A stretch of DNA of 64,000 nt. Source: Lunularia cruciata (taxonomy: Eukaryota > Streptophyta > Marchantiopsida > Lunulariales > Lunulariaceae). Position numbers and translations under genes: made by a program. The notes below the pieces were generated by a model. That model searched no databases and had not been told where the DNA came from. It saw only the letters and a program-made list of their open reading frames with translations. This document shows positions 11,245-24,156 of the stretch, piece after piece (the stretch's first letter is position 1; each line of letters starts with the position of its first letter). Location of the stretch: assembly GCA_948567375.1 (NCBI GenBank), contig OX419755.1, positions 34,353,001 to 34,417,000 on the forward strand, in the 5' to 3' direction.

Positions 11245-13830
11245 TCTCTTCTCTTGAGCTCCTTCGTCAGCTCCGGGTGGCCAAACAAGTGTATCTTTAC
11301 CCTACGGTAATAGGGGTGGGTAGTAGGAACGATATACGTCTTCCATCCGTCCGTTTGACGCGTTTGGGCTTGGCTTGTGGACCGGACATCGGAATGAAGA
11401 AGATAAATCATTCCAAGTATATACTTATGCACACCCCTAGGTTTAGCAAAACTTGATCACTTGTTTCGGTTGCCGTGTATCCACGTGGTAATTACTCATC
11501 TTTGTTGACATTGATATGTTAGTTTATATCTCAAGTTTATAGTTTATAGTTCTCAATCTGCATTAGTTGCATTGAATTTTCTCCAACAAAGTAATATCCG
11601 TTGTGTTCCACAAAACAATTGGGGAAGTTAAAGAATTTGGAGTTCAGAAAAGAGAGTGATGGGGTTAAAGCTCATGGGTAGGGGCAAAGAGCTGTACTTG
11701 ATGCTAAGAGTGATGCAAAAAAAATAAAAATTCGATGATCTTTTGAGTAAATTAGAAAGTCGGATTACTAGGTGAAGAAGTTTGTCTCACAACACACAAA
11801 AAACTGCATAAGCAACGAAGGAGAAAATTTTATAACAGTTGATGAAGGGATTGAAAGTACTTTGCATATCAAGGTGATGATATATATCAACAAAGTGGCA
11901 TAGCTTGAATAATTTATACTGGTTTGCCTATGATTAGTTCTATTATGTTTGTGTGTAATTTATGTTTATATGGATATACTTTGGAGTATAGTTTAACAAC
12001 AGGCTCAAAAATTAATTATCATATCAAGAATAGTTTGTGATGTAAAGAAAAGAGAAATTAAAATTTGGGACACAAGTTTAGGTATGGCCGAGAAAATTGG
12101 AGACAAGTTTGGACAATCTCCTTTGTGAGATCTCAAAGTTCCAAGGTTGAGCTTAATTTTATATAGTGCTTCAACTTTGCAAATAGTCTTTTCTAGAGCA
12201 AGGTTTTGGCAAGGCTTTGGGTTGTAAAGCAAGATTTAGAGAGGAAATGAAATAAACCTAGCTTGGTGGGAAATGGATCAAAAAATAGTTAATACAAATT
12301 TTTTCATAACTATGAGTCTTAGTCTATAAATATTTACTATTATTATAAAGATGTAAGTCTAAAATCAATGTGATAATTGTGATATTTAAACTTGCTATGA
12401 ATTAGATGTAGCTTTTGAGAACATCAAGCTTGGTTGGAATTGAATCAGAAAATAGTTCATACAAGCTTGTTGAGAAGCATGCATCTTGGTCTATAAGTCC
12501 TTACTATCAATATAAAGATTGAATGCAATGGATTGGGTCCAAGTTTCAATACAAAATAAGATATGTATGATATTGAGATAGAACATTTATTATATCTTCT
12601 TTGATAGAGAAGCAATTACAGCATTCCTTTAACTTCTAATACCACTTGACTATGGAAGTACTTCAAATATTCTATAATTCCAAGAGAAATGTAATTTTAT
12701 CTTGATATATAGTCATACATACTTACAAATCAACTCTTATCTCATCTTGAATATATCCATGTCTTGTAATCTAGGTGATATATTCAACAAGTCATTATAT
12801 GATCTAATACAATTTTATAAAAAAACTACCAAATTAGTTTGTGATGTTTTGTACTTGTGGATGTCCTCAAAGCTCTCTAGAGAATCACCAACAAACAAAC
12901 CAAAGTGTTGCTAAAGCTAAGTTCTCTACACAAAAGGATGACTCACAATATGAGTTGGCGGAAGCATCAAGTTCACATGGAGGACTAAGATGTGTGGAAT
13001 TTTTAATTTTACTATAGATAATGCATGGTTGAATCAAAGAATCAGAGAATACAAACTCCAAAGATTTTAGATGAAATTTAGTCAATATAGAATTGATGTC
13101 GGTATGAATCAAAGAACATGGACTCCAAAGATATTTTTTCTATTCCTTTAGAGTTTGTATTCTTTAATTGATTTTCCTTGCCAGGTATTTGCCTTTCTTG
13201 TCTATTATAACTGCATATAGTTAGATCTTTGCCTTTCTTGTCCGTTATAACTGCATGTATTTGAGTTTTGCTCTTTCTTATTGATCACTTTTTGTTGTTG
13301 ATGCTTTTCTTTTCTCTTGATTTCAAAGGTTCATTTTATCTTGATGCATGTTCTAGTCTAGTAATTGTATTGTCCTTACACATGCACTTCATATGCACTA
13401 ATGAGTACAAGATCTCTCATTCTTTGAATGACTTTTGCTCTCCTTTGCTATATCATAGTCATAGTCCTTATTCTTACACTAAGGTCTTTATTTTTTTATC
13501 TTGGTCTAGAGCTACTAATAGAAATTCAAGATCTGTTTGGGAATGATCTTGTCATTCAAAGAATAAAATTTTAAGGAAGGTAACTTGAATCTCCTAGTCT
13601 AGTGAAAGGCCTCTCAATTTATGAATTAAAAAGGTAGCAATTGCTCCAATGAAGGCAAAGGCAGAATGAGGAGTTAATAACAAAATGTACATGTTCTTTC
13701 TTTGCTTGTGGCCATGTGGTCCATTGTTATTTTTGAATGGAGTGTGTCACAATATCAACTAGCATTTTTTCCCCTATAAACATCGACAAAGAAATATCAT
13801 TTAACAATTTTTCTAGCTTCAAGATTCACA
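11245..13830. other. Upstream flank of the gene, then AT-rich repeat debris
   Basis: 11245-11450 is still island-like and should hold the 5' UTR and promoter of the minus-strand gene. From about 11460 the sequence becomes AT-rich with many broken frames. No domain was recognised. Confidence 0.5.
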
Positions 13831-14423
13831 TCTATAATACCATTAGCTAGACTTAGTATTTAGAGGTTGAAATTGGCTGGGTAATCTCTTGAATGATTTT
13901 ATATATGATGGTCTAAGTAGATCAGATGTCACCAAAACAATACTTCCACTAATAGGGCAGAAGACTAGAACACCCTAAAAACTTCAAAGCTAATTTTGGA
14001 GGCCTAATTGGGTGAATTAAGCCTCAAAAAATAAAATAGTCCTAACTATTTGAGAGACCAGGTGTTGCCTTCTCCCTACCCCTGTTCAGCTCATCAAGAG
14101 GTTTCTAGCAATACCTCACTCATGCAATTTTGAGCTTCATGTAGGAAGATTCTCCAAAGATTCACTCTGGTCAAACTTGTTTGACAAGCCAAATAGGACA
14201 AGGATCAACATGTCACCAATCCGTGCAATTAAACTAAGGGTAGAGCTCATTGACATGTCACCAATCCATGTATCTATTCCAAGAGTAGAGCTCCCTTTGA
14301 GTGGAGTCTCTTTGCTATATAATAAAAACAAGGTGCTCCTTTAGGCCATTGGAGTTTTTAGGGATGAAGCCTTGTGTTTCTCTTGTGTTTCTCTTGGCAG
14401 TTCTCGTGTCCTTGGACATTACA
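13831..14423 (+). repeat. Solo LTR of the chromovirus family, diverged
   Basis: It starts TCTATAATACCATTAGC and ends GGACATTACA, as in the LTRs at 2898 and 61517, with matching blocks throughout: the sub-repeats, GGAGGCCTAA, the TCACTCTGGTCAAAC block and the TATA region near 14317. It is clearly more diverged and shorter than the other two. No gag or pol follows, so it is a solo LTR left by recombination. Flanking pentamers (TCACA and CCATC) do not match, so no target-site duplication survives. Confidence 0.82.
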
Positions 14424-15636
14424 CCATCATACTCAAAACTAATATAGTAGTACCATAATAGTAAAACTGATATAGTAGAAAATCCCTTTGTACTATAATT
14501 AAACTTGACTATCATCAAGATATATTACTATCTACTCTTTGATCATGTCACATGGTAGATGAGTACCTATTGCCTCTTGAATTCAGCAAGAAGATTATGC
14601 AATCTAAAATTGACTTTAGGAAAAGCATCAATTGATAATTTTTTCTGATTCCAAATTGACCTTCCATATTGAGAGGCATTATTGTTGTTGGTTTCACATC
14701 CAAAACAAAGTGGTCTAAGATGAAGTTCTAATCTTCTAGAGACTTGTAGCTAAAATTTGTAGATTAACATGTACCATGATGCATCAGATTAAATAAGAGC
14801 GAGGAGGTTTGCAAGGTTGTGTGTTTGTTCCTTACTTGAATTTTTGAATATTATGCTCCACAAGCAAAATGGTATTTGGAGAACAAAATGAAAAAGAGTG
14901 AGAATTAGGATTTGCTTTGCTTAAGTCCAAAATCCTCAAACCATGTAAAACTGAAAATTCTCTTTCTTAGACATATATGGAATTGGAAACACATCTCTAG
15001 GAAATATAGATTTGCTTGGTTTCCAAAATAATACCATGTGTGCAATCAAAGTATGGTATTATTCACAGCCACACAAGATAGTCTTGTTGAGTTAGTGGCA
15101 CACAATAAAATTATGGTGTTTTGGAAGTGTGATATGTGTCATGTCTGTGTCATAGTCACACAAGGCTATTGAGTTTGTGGTACTAGTCACATAACAAAAT
15201 TATGATATTATGAAATTATGGCATTAAATCATAGTCAAAAAAGATTATGACTATGATACACAAATCAAAGTTAGCAATGATTAATGTAAAGATAGTAATA
15301 TAGAAGTTGAATCAATGTCATGGTCACACAAGATTATGACACAACAATCAAGTAAGTAGTGATTAATGTAGAAATAGTTGTAAAAGAGTCAAGTTAAGGG
15401 GTGATTAAAATATTATATGATGACCCCAAAGTCATTGTAATTGCTTCTATAATAGAGTAGGGTGGATGCATTTAGTAAAATAAGTGGGTGTTTTTAACAT
15501 TCCTCTAAAACTAAGTCTCTCTTTATAACCATTATTTGTTTGATCTTCTTGTCATGTAGTTCCTTCCTTCAAAGTTAATTCCTCTTTGTATGCTTTTATG
15601 ATTCATCTTGTTTCTCCTCAAGGAACACTAGCTATT
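14424..15636. other. AT-rich stretch, no gene
   Basis: Only short frames. Around 15050-15370 phrases such as CATAGTCACACAAG and AGTGATTAATGTA recur irregularly, suggesting degenerate local repeats. Confidence 0.45.
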
Positions 15637-17520
15637 TTATCTAAAGGTCTTGACTCTTTTCTTAGGACAAGTGTTCTTTGGAGAGAATCTTATTTGTGGA
15701 ACTTTGAATTCCACTAGTAAAATTGGATGTAACCCATACACTATAAAGTATGCTTTGTAGTGATCTTCCCAATAGTTTAGTATGCCATAGAGCAGCTGGT
15801 TACTTGGTATCCCAATCATATGCATAATTGATAGTCACCTTGTTGAGGATCTTGCAAACAAGGTCATTAGACTTTTCTATCAAGCCATTGATCTTTGGAT
15901 TGTAGAGAGTAGTCTTCCTATGCTTAATCTAAAAGTGTTTTTTAAGGGCCTCAAACTAAGGCTATTCAAGAAGTTGTAGAATTTTTCTTTCAAAAAGACA
16001 TCTCTTGTTATGGTTGCCTATTAGAAAGAAAAATTCTACAACAATTTGGCATCATCTCTTTGAATAGCTTGTATCTCCACCATCTTCATGGCATAGTTGG
16101 TACAAACCAAAATGTACCTCTTTCAAGTGGTCTTTTTCTCAGGTTAAATTGGTCTTATAAAATCTATAATCCATTTTTCAAATGGTGCTAAAGGTAAAAT
16201 TGGTCTCAAGGGCAATTTCATTGTAGAGTGTGTCTTTGATTTTGTTAACAAGCATCGTATTTCTCAATGTACTTGCCTGCATCCTTATATAGGGATAGCC
16301 ACTAGTACCTATTGCTAAATTTTCTTCACTATATGTTTCAAGGCATTTGAAGCTTCCATATGTAAGGATTGTATCACTCCTACTTTGTATGATTCTAAAA
16401 AATGCCAAAGAACTTCATCTCTTTCTATCTTGAGGAGGATGTTACACTTCATTTGGTATGGACCTATATTGTGAAGGAACACTACTCTAATCAAGATCTG
16501 TCCCTTTTGGACATTTTAGATGACAAAGGTACCTATACTCTACCAAATAACATGTTCCTCCTTTCTTACAATATTTGAAGCATGTCTTTGTTTGGAAAGT
16601 TGTCATCTAGGTCTTTGGATTGATCTTTGGTCCTCAACCAAGAAAGGAAATTACATTTTTGTGATGAACTTCCTTTCTTGAATGCACAATGTAGGTGAAC
16701 TACTATAAGAGAATTACCCACCTTGCAATGCATCTAGACAAATTTGCCTTCTTTGCTAGATGTTGTGCCACATAATCATCTACATGGAAGACAAATGTGC
16801 ACCCCAACAAGTAATGGTAAAACTTCTTGCAGACATACACCATTCCTAAGGTTTCATTCTTAGTGGTGGAATAATTTTGTTGAGCATTGAACAACTACAT
16901 ACTAGCATAATATATTGAGTAATATTTCTTGTTCTTGTCCTTTTGATTGAGTACCATTCCTATTGCTACCAAGGAAGTATCTATATATAGATAGAACATT
17001 CTTTCCCAATTAAGTGCTTGCATTAGGTCTTCCACTAACTTGTTTTTTGGTACCACAGTGGTTCTTCTGCTCTTTGGTCCACACATATTCTTTGGACTTC
17101 TTAAGCAACTTTGTGAGGGGTGCTTTCAACTTGATCTAAGATGGCATCTATGAATGGCAATGGGTGATGTTCTTTCTTCATAGCTACATTCAACTTCCAA
17201 ACATCTTGTCACACTTATATCTTCTTAGTGTTTTTCTTTGGCACCACCACAATTGGTGAAACTCACTCACTACTATGAACTAGAAAGATAATACAAACCC
17301 AAAGATACTTATCTATTTCATCCTCTATTAGCAGCAAGTACTTTAGGTTGGGTTGGTATTGCCTTTGCCAATAAGAACTAAATCTTCTTCAAAGTCAATG
17401 CAATGCTAATCAAATGTCAAGGAATACCAAGAATTTGCTCAATTTTCCAAGCAAAGACATCTTGATACTCTCAAATCAACATTTCATATTCTTTGTATTT
17501 GGCCTAAGACACATACATAA
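15637..17520 (-). pseudogene. Ty3/gypsy pol relic with the RT core deleted
   Basis: Read on the minus strand: RT N-terminal block (about 17400-17140, with EWVSPIVVVPKK and HHPLPFIDAILD), then directly RT connection/RNase H (17130-16700, with APLTKLLKKSKEYVWT and the QQNYSTTKNETLGMVY block), then an integrase core (about 16160-16040, with IDFIRPI and KRYILVCTNYA) and the C-terminal block VYGLHPILLVEFKVPQIR (15825-15637). The central RT part with the catalytic DD box is absent, an internal deletion at about 17130. Many stops and shifts make it non-functional. The family differs from the chromovirus at 1-2886. Confidence 0.8.
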
Positions 17521-18495
17521 TTGGATATTTTCAAAACTTTACTTTGGCTATGATCACATCTAGGCAATCATTTGGATTGACAACACCTTCCATGTTCTTC
17601 ATTCACTCTCAAGAACATACCCAAGAACCTATTCCATGCTCTTCTTCACTCTCTCTTCCTAACACCAATCTCCAATCCAAATTTGTCCATCAAGCAGGAT
17701 TGCCTCTTTTCCCTACTATTGCCGGCGCATCTACACACTTACTGGCCGCAATCTCTACCATGAAATTGGGAAAGCTCAAGTTCCAATTCCATGCAAGGAA
17801 AGAAATACAATGTTTATTGAGAACTTTGATGCAGGCTATAACATCTAACCTCCTAATCATTGGGTTCCTCACTACTAGTGTATAGCACTTCTTGATTCCT
17901 TTCATTCTACCTCCTTTGTGCTACACTTTTGGAAGATAATTCTCTCGTCCCTTGGGCGTGCAATTCTAAATCCCTTTGGATTCACAAAAACTTCACTCAC
18001 TACCACTCCTCTCCCTTGGTCTCCCTCAAGACAACTTCTTAAAGGCAAAGGAAATTCACTTATCATTCATCTCCTTCTTGATTCAAAACTTGACTTTATA
18101 GTCTGATATTTCTCAATCATTCTTTGAATGCTCTTCTACCAAGAAATCACACCTTCTACATGCACTTCTCCTATCATTGTCAATATCTCCTGCTCATGCC
18201 TTAGCTATTTGTATGCAGTACAATCTTGAATTTCCAATCCCAAAGGAAAGTTGTTACATTGTCTTTGCATCAAGTTGATCACTCCAAGGCAAATTATCCT
18301 TACTTTGGGTTGAAATTTGACAGATCCAATGCAAGTATTGACAATTACTAACCCAAGGTAGCTTTCCTTGGGTTGATACACAAATTTAAATCTTCTTCTT
18401 TCTTCCATCCTTTGAGCTCAATTCCCCTTCAATTGTACCCTTCTTCTTTGAAAAACCCTTAAACCAACTCAAAACAAAAAATATGAGTACCACAA
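17521..18495 (-). other. Probable upstream part of the gypsy relic
   Basis: It precedes the RT block of the minus-strand relic, where protease and gag would be expected. A minus-strand frame at 18408-18205 contains VIVNTCIGSVKFQPKV, which might be a worn aspartic-protease strand, but this is weak. Nothing else was recognised. Confidence 0.3.
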
Positions 18496-18998
18496 AACTT
18501 CTAGAAGCTTCCAACTAGCTTAGCTTGCATGCCAAGTAGGCAGCTTTTAGAAGGAAGCTTCTTGAGAAGCTTCTTGGTTAACTTGGCTTTCACTCCAACA
18601 AAGTGGCTCAAGAAAGCTTCTTGAGAAGCTTTGTAAGAGCCTTGTATGCTCCCTATAAATACCAAAGCCAAAGTTTATGCTAGGTGTTTGGAGTTTCACA
18701 CACTCAAGTGTCCCAATGTGATCTTCCGTTCTCCTATTTCTCTCCTTGATATTGGTATCAGAGTAGGAATGGGATGGATGGACCACCAAATCCATTTCAA
18801 CCAAACCATTGGGATTTTTGTGTTTGGGTATTACCCAAACATCATTTCACACAATTCATCACCTCACTCTTTGGGTATAATTTTTTGAATACAATCACCT
18901 TGTCTGAGGAACCCTTGATACTTCTGGTTGTAACTTGTGGAGAATGGTGGATGTGTTTCATCTATGTTGATAGATTAGATAAATTGGAAGTGCCTTGG
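18496..18998 (+). mobile_element. Plus-strand LTR end, primer-binding site and leader of a gypsy family
   Basis: 18496-18751 matches the LTR of the minus-strand element at 20446-24580, lacking its 5' part. A TATA box (TATAAAT) lies at 18654. The LTR is followed at 18753-18763 by TGGTATCAGAG, the primer-binding site for initiator tRNA-Met. 18770-18960 matches the region just inside the minus element (24150-23890); both read through a shared frame containing QTIGIFVFGYYP, so this may be the start of gag. Homology then ends and an unrelated repeat begins near 18999. Confidence 0.75.
18499..18511 (+). promoter_or_regulatory. Heat-shock-element-like site in the LTR
   Basis: TTCTAGAAGCTTC is a perfect TTCnnGAAnnTTC trimer, the consensus bound by heat-shock factors. 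More GAAnnTTC pairs follow at about 18555-18580 and 18610-18632, upstream of the TATA box at 18654. Binding is inferred from the consensus only. Confidence 0.5.
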
Positions 18999-20445
18999 TA
19001 GATCTAAGAGGAATTGTAGTGTATTTTGCATTGAGTGCAATGTGAGTTTGATATAAAGTGATTTTGATCAAAGAAGTTGTGCCTTCAATGGAGAGGTGGA
19101 ATTCAATTCTGAGGTGAGATCATTTTGTAGTGAAGTAGCCGTCTTTGGGAGAATATGAATCATCACAATCAAAGTTGGTTTGAAAAGATTGGATAGTATT
19201 TTGATTATGGAGTGTTATTTTGTGATGAGATTGTGATTAGTGCTTGTTACTCTCTTCTGGGTGTGGTTTCTACCTAAGAGACTAAAGACACAACCAAGAA
19301 GAACTACATTATGATCATTTTACTTTGTATTTGACCATTTCTGACTTGTTTCTCTATGGGAATAAACTTTATTTACTTGATTACTACAAAAGTGATACTT
19401 GTTGGGCTATCACAACTAATGTTGAACTAAAGATGGAGGAAGCAAGACTACACAAGTTGAAGTTGTTAGTAGTTACAAGAGACAAGGAAGTGGAAAGCAA
19501 AAGATGTGGATATGAATAAGTTATTGATTCACATAAGAGAGGGGGTAGATAGGAAGATGTTGGAGAAAAAAGATAATATGTATCTTAGGTTGGATATAGT
19601 TAAATCTGAATTAGAGGAGCTTTGGAGTAATGTAAAAGTAGGAATCTTATGCAATGTAAATGAAGTAGGAATTCAAGTGTCTTTGGGTGAGTTACTCAAG
19701 ATCATTGAAGAAGTTAGAATAGAGGAAAGAAGGTAGATATTATAGTTATGACTTCAATTTCAGTTTAGACTAAAAATAGGATAGAAATAGAAGAAGAAAT
19801 AGAAGTTGTAGTTGAACCCAAAGTAGAAGAAGCAATTGAAGGTATTTGGGTATAGAAGCCAAAGTAGAGGTAGACATCAAATTGGATTAGTAACAGTATT
19901 GAGATTTGAAGAGGTAGATATGAAGAAGTGGAAAGTTATTTAAAATTTTCAAGTTGGTAAAGTAGCAATTGAAATGATATATAGTTAGATAATTATTGTT
20001 GTGCTCTAACTATTTAAAGGAGGAATTCATAGTGTTTTTTTGTTAAGTTTAGTATTCATATTTTGGAAGTTGAGTAAAGCAAAGTGCTATAACTCATTGC
20101 TTGTTATTTCAACTTAATTTTGAGTATCAATCCTATGTATGTGTTTGTGAGTGTTTAAGGAAATTTGAAGGGCAAGTTTGACTGTGATAGATGTTGGATT
20201 CTGTAGCTTTGATTTCATTTTGTGTGTTTGATCCTAAGTGGATAACAATCAAAGCAATGCTTTGACAAATCTGTGAGGAATCAAAGTGCTGGTATTATTT
20301 TGCATCTCTGAGTGCAACTTTGGATTGATGTGAAGTAATTTTGATTGAGGAAGTTTTGCCTTTAATGGAGGAGTGGAACACAATTCCAAGGTGAAGTCGT
20401 TTTATGGTGAAATAGCCTTTTTTGGGAGAACTAAATCATCACAAT
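18999..20445 (+). mobile_element. LTR-like element with direct repeats, left part
   Basis: 18999-19430 is related to 20262-20445 joined to 24581-24840: blocks in common include ATCATCACAAT, GTGTGGTTTCTACC and TTACTTTGTATTTGACCATTT. The two copies look like LTRs of one plus-strand element, with 19431-20014 as its shrunken interior and a purine tract (AAAGGAGG, about 20017-20024) before the second copy. Short charged frames (19325-19736) may be gag residue. The superfamily is unknown, and the LTR reading is inference. Confidence 0.5.
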
Positions 20446-20815
20446 CTATAAAAGACCAAGACCAAGGAGAGAAATAGGAGAATGGAAGATCACATTAGGA
20501 CACTTGAGTATAAGAAAACTCCAAATTCTTAGCATGAGCTTTGGCTTCAGTATTTATAGGGAGCATACAAGGCTCTTGAGAAGCTTCTCAAGAAGCTTCC
20601 TTGAGCCGCTTTCTTAGAGTGCAAGATAAGCTAATTGGAAGCTTCTAGGAGTTTTCTTCTAGAAGCTACCTACTTGGAATACAAGCTAAGCTAGCTAAAA
20701 GCTTTCCAAGAAGCTTCTTAGATACTTCTAGAATATTCTAGGCTAATTTGGCCTATTTGCTACTTTGTTAACCCTAACTAAATTTGTCACTAAACTCCAT
20801 ATTATTACATATTCC
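20446..20815 (-). repeat. 3' LTR of the minus-strand gypsy element
   Basis: On the minus strand it begins TGTAATAATATGG and ends near GGTCTTTTATAG. A TATA box (reverse of TATTTATA) is at 20551-20558. It carries many AGAAGCTTCT palindromes and a perfect TTCTAGAATATTC site at 20726-20738. It is about 55 bp shorter than the 5' LTR. Confidence 0.85.
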
Positions 20816-20948
20816 TCCAACTAGTTGGTGATGTCCTCATCACCATTGAAGCTTCAAACTCTTGGATGGCCATTTGTGCATTCTAGAGATGAGAGAGGTT
20901 CCCATGTGGCATCATGAAGGGAATACCCTCTCCAAAGGACCTTGTACT

Positions 20949-23678
20949 CTATATGGTGTTTGTAGCCTTGTTGAATGTGGTGACGTGCAAGGATATGATC
21001 AACTTTGTACTCCTCATGATCATTGATAGGGATGGGAGGAGGATGAGGTTGGACATGAGAGAAAAAGAAGATGGGTTAGGAACAAAGAGTTTTAACTTGG
21101 AAATATGAAAGACATGATGGATGCGCATATGATAAGGCAAGGCAAGTTGATAAGCAATAGGAGAGATAATTTGGATGACATCAAAGGGTCCTATCTAATT
21201 AGGAGCAAGTTTATAAACTTGGGTATCAAGTGAGAGAGATAAGGTATTAAAAGAGAGCATAACCTTATTACCAATTTGAAAGGTGAGATCATAATGATGG
21301 TGGTCCATATATTGTTTTTTTGTCAATTTTGAGCAATAAGGAGATGAGATTTGGCTTGTTGGAGGGATTGGGATATGGTGGTCAAGAAGGTGGAAGTATG
21401 AGAGACATAAGACGGAAGAGGAGTAAGAAGGAAATGTAGAACAAGTGGATCTTGGCCAAAATTGAGGAAGAAAGGAGAGAATCTAGTGCTTGCTTGTTTG
21501 GAATTATTGTATGCAAACTCTAAAGCTGCAAGATATTCATCCCAATTGGTATGGTGGATGTAGACAAAGGTATGAAGCATATCTTCCAAGATGCAATTTG
21601 CACATTTAGTTTTTCCATCAATTTGATGATGATAGGTCATCGACAAAGCAAGCTTGGTACTAAGTAGTGCTTGCCAAAATTTCCCAATGAATCAAAGATC
21701 ACGGTTGGAGATGAGTACACAAGGCATCCTATGATGCTTGAAGATAATGTCAAAGTAGATCTACCCCAATGGTGGAGCATTCATGGCATCAAAGGTTGGT
21801 GCCAAATGGATTTGCTTACTAAGCTTATCCACAAACACCATGATCATTGTGTGACCTTGCTTTGTCTTGGGCAAGGACGTGATGAGATCCAAGCTCAATT
21901 GCTTTCATCAAGCAGATTTAATGGGGAGTGGTTGAAGGAGTCCACTCGATTTTTGGTTGTTGGCCTTGTTGCATTGGCAACTCTCACACAATCAAACAAA
22001 CTCTCAAACATCTCATGTTATGTTGGGCCATCACCATTGGCATTAGAGAGTACCCAAGGTCTTGTCTACACCCATGTGACCAACAATTGGTAAGTCATGG
22101 GCTTCTTGGTGGCGCACAAGTTGGAGATCACCTTTGGCTAGAACATAAATTTGATTCTCATAGAATAGAAGGCCTTCCTTGAAGAGGAAGGTATTATACT
22201 CCTTGTCACATGGTGCAAGATGACCTTGTACCATCTGAAAGAAAGGATCTTGATGTAAAGCGGTCTTAAACTACATTTGGACTTTGGAGTCAATTGATAC
22301 CATCGTAATTGCCGGCATGATGAGAGGAAGAGACTTCAAATCAGGTCATTATGATGGAGCATCAAGGATGACATGGAACAAATTGGGTTTGTACTTAGGT
22401 TTGATATCAAACAATTGTAGTTGTTCCTCCCATCAATGATGTTGACTCTTCATGTGTTCCAAGTGTAATGTGTGCAACAAAGGTTTGTAATTAGTTTGCA
22501 TGATCACTTGTTTCCCTAAGAGATAATGCCCACATACCTTGGTGACATATACAATTGCTTGTTGTTCTCAATCTCAAGAAAAGTAATTCCTTTCTATTGT
22601 ATTTAGTCAATGAGACACAAAGGCAATGGGATATAATCCATCTAGGAATTCTTGCTGCAACACGACTCTAATTGTAAAGTTAGAAGCATCAAAATCAACC
22701 ACACAAGGTAGTTGAGGACCATATGGTTGAAGAATGGGTCTTGAAAACACCATATGTTTTAGCTTCTTGAATGCTTCTTCATGCTTGTAGGTCCATTGAA
22801 AGCTTAAGTTCTTCCCCAGGAGATCGGTCAATAGTGCAGCCACATGAGCATAATAGTCGATGAACCGTCAGTAAAAATTGGCCAATCTATTAAATACTTG
22901 TACTTCTATAACATCCTTCGGAGTAGCCCAATCAATGATGGCCTTGATTTTCTCCTCTTATATCTTGATCCCTTCTAATGAGATCTTGTGCACCAAGAAG
23001 GTAACTTCCTTCTACCAAAGGATACACTTTGACTTCTTGTAGTAAAACTTCCATTGTTGTAATTGTCTTAGGACTTCTAGCATGTGATTTGCATGTTTTG
23101 CTTCTATCTTGCTACAAATTAAAATTTCATCCAAGAACACCACTATGTATTGATCCAATAGTCCATCCACCACCTGATCATATGATCCATGAAGACTACT
23201 GGAGCATTAGTGAACCCAAAAGGTAAAACTCTCCATTCAAAATGCTCATACCTTGTGCAAAAGGCAATCTTTTGCACAACTTCCTTATCAATGAGGATTT
23301 GCCAATAGTTGCTACAAAGATCTAACTTGGAAAAATTAGTGTGTTCCACTCAATTGATCAAGTAAGTCATCAATTTGAGGCAAGGGATATGCTTTCTTCA
23401 TGTTTATTTATTGAGCCCATAATAATCAATACAAAAATTAAGTCCTCTATCCTTCTTTGAACAAATAGTACCGGTGTTACCCAAGGAGATGTACTATGTT
23501 GTATGAAATCCTTCTCCAATAACTCTGTAAGTTTTGTTTGCAACTCCTCCAACTCCTTTGGTGAAAGCTGATAGATTGGTCTACTCACTAGAGTATTCCC
23601 TAGCAATACCTTAATCTTGAAGGGCATACCATGATTGGAGAGTAACCCCTTTGGCAGATCATCCAAGAAAACATTCAC
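20949..23678 (-). pseudogene. Decayed gypsy pol of the minus-strand element
   Basis: Read from 23678 downwards: RT N-terminal part (23678-23370, QLSPKELEELQTKLTELLEK), RT core (23349-23143, FSKLDLCSNYWQI and LPFGFTNAPVVF), RNase H (22843-22607, VDFDASN and VVLQQEF), integrase zinc region (22234-22043, HMGVDKTLG), integrase core end (21646-21323, ILEDMLHTFV and LEFAYNNS), and the IHHVFHISKLKLFVP block (21140-20949) that precedes a chromodomain. Frameshifts and stops separate every block. The C-terminal chromodomain proper was not recognised. Confidence 0.85.
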
Positions 23679-24142
23679 AAATAATCAAACACAAAATTCT
23701 CCCTTGCACCCAAGAGATTCTTGCCTTTGAAACCTTGGGTTTTGGAAATTGGATTTGATCTTCTCCTTCTCAAATTAGTACTCTCTCTATGTGCTCTTGT
23801 TGTCAATGATCTTGGTCATCCAAAAATCAAGTAAGGTGTTCAATTGTTGCTACATAGCAATGATAACCTTGAGCATTGACGCCATGGTTACCACTCTTTC
23901 ACACTTACCCCAACCTATCTAATTTATTAACACATGGATGCAACAAGTCCATTGGTCTCCATAAATTACAACCAGAAGTACCAAGGGTTCCTTGAACAAG
24001 GTGATTATATTCAAAAATCTTGCCCAAAGCTTGAGGTGATGAACTTTGTGAAATGATGCTTGGATAATACCCAAATACAAAAATCCCAATGGTTTGGAAA
24101 AAATAGATTTGGTGGTCCACAAATTCCATCCATCCTATTCCT

Positions 24143-24156
24143 ACTTTGATATCAAC
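24143..24156 (-). other. Worn primer-binding site
   Basis: On the minus strand TTGATATCAAAGTAG follows the 5' LTR end; it corresponds to TTGGTATCAGAGTAG in the plus-strand relative at 18752 and is the initiator tRNA-Met primer site with G-to-A changes. Confidence 0.65.

Noticed and set aside
21671-22093. 140-codon plus-strand frame
   Set aside because: It is antisense to the integrase region of the minus-strand gypsy element.
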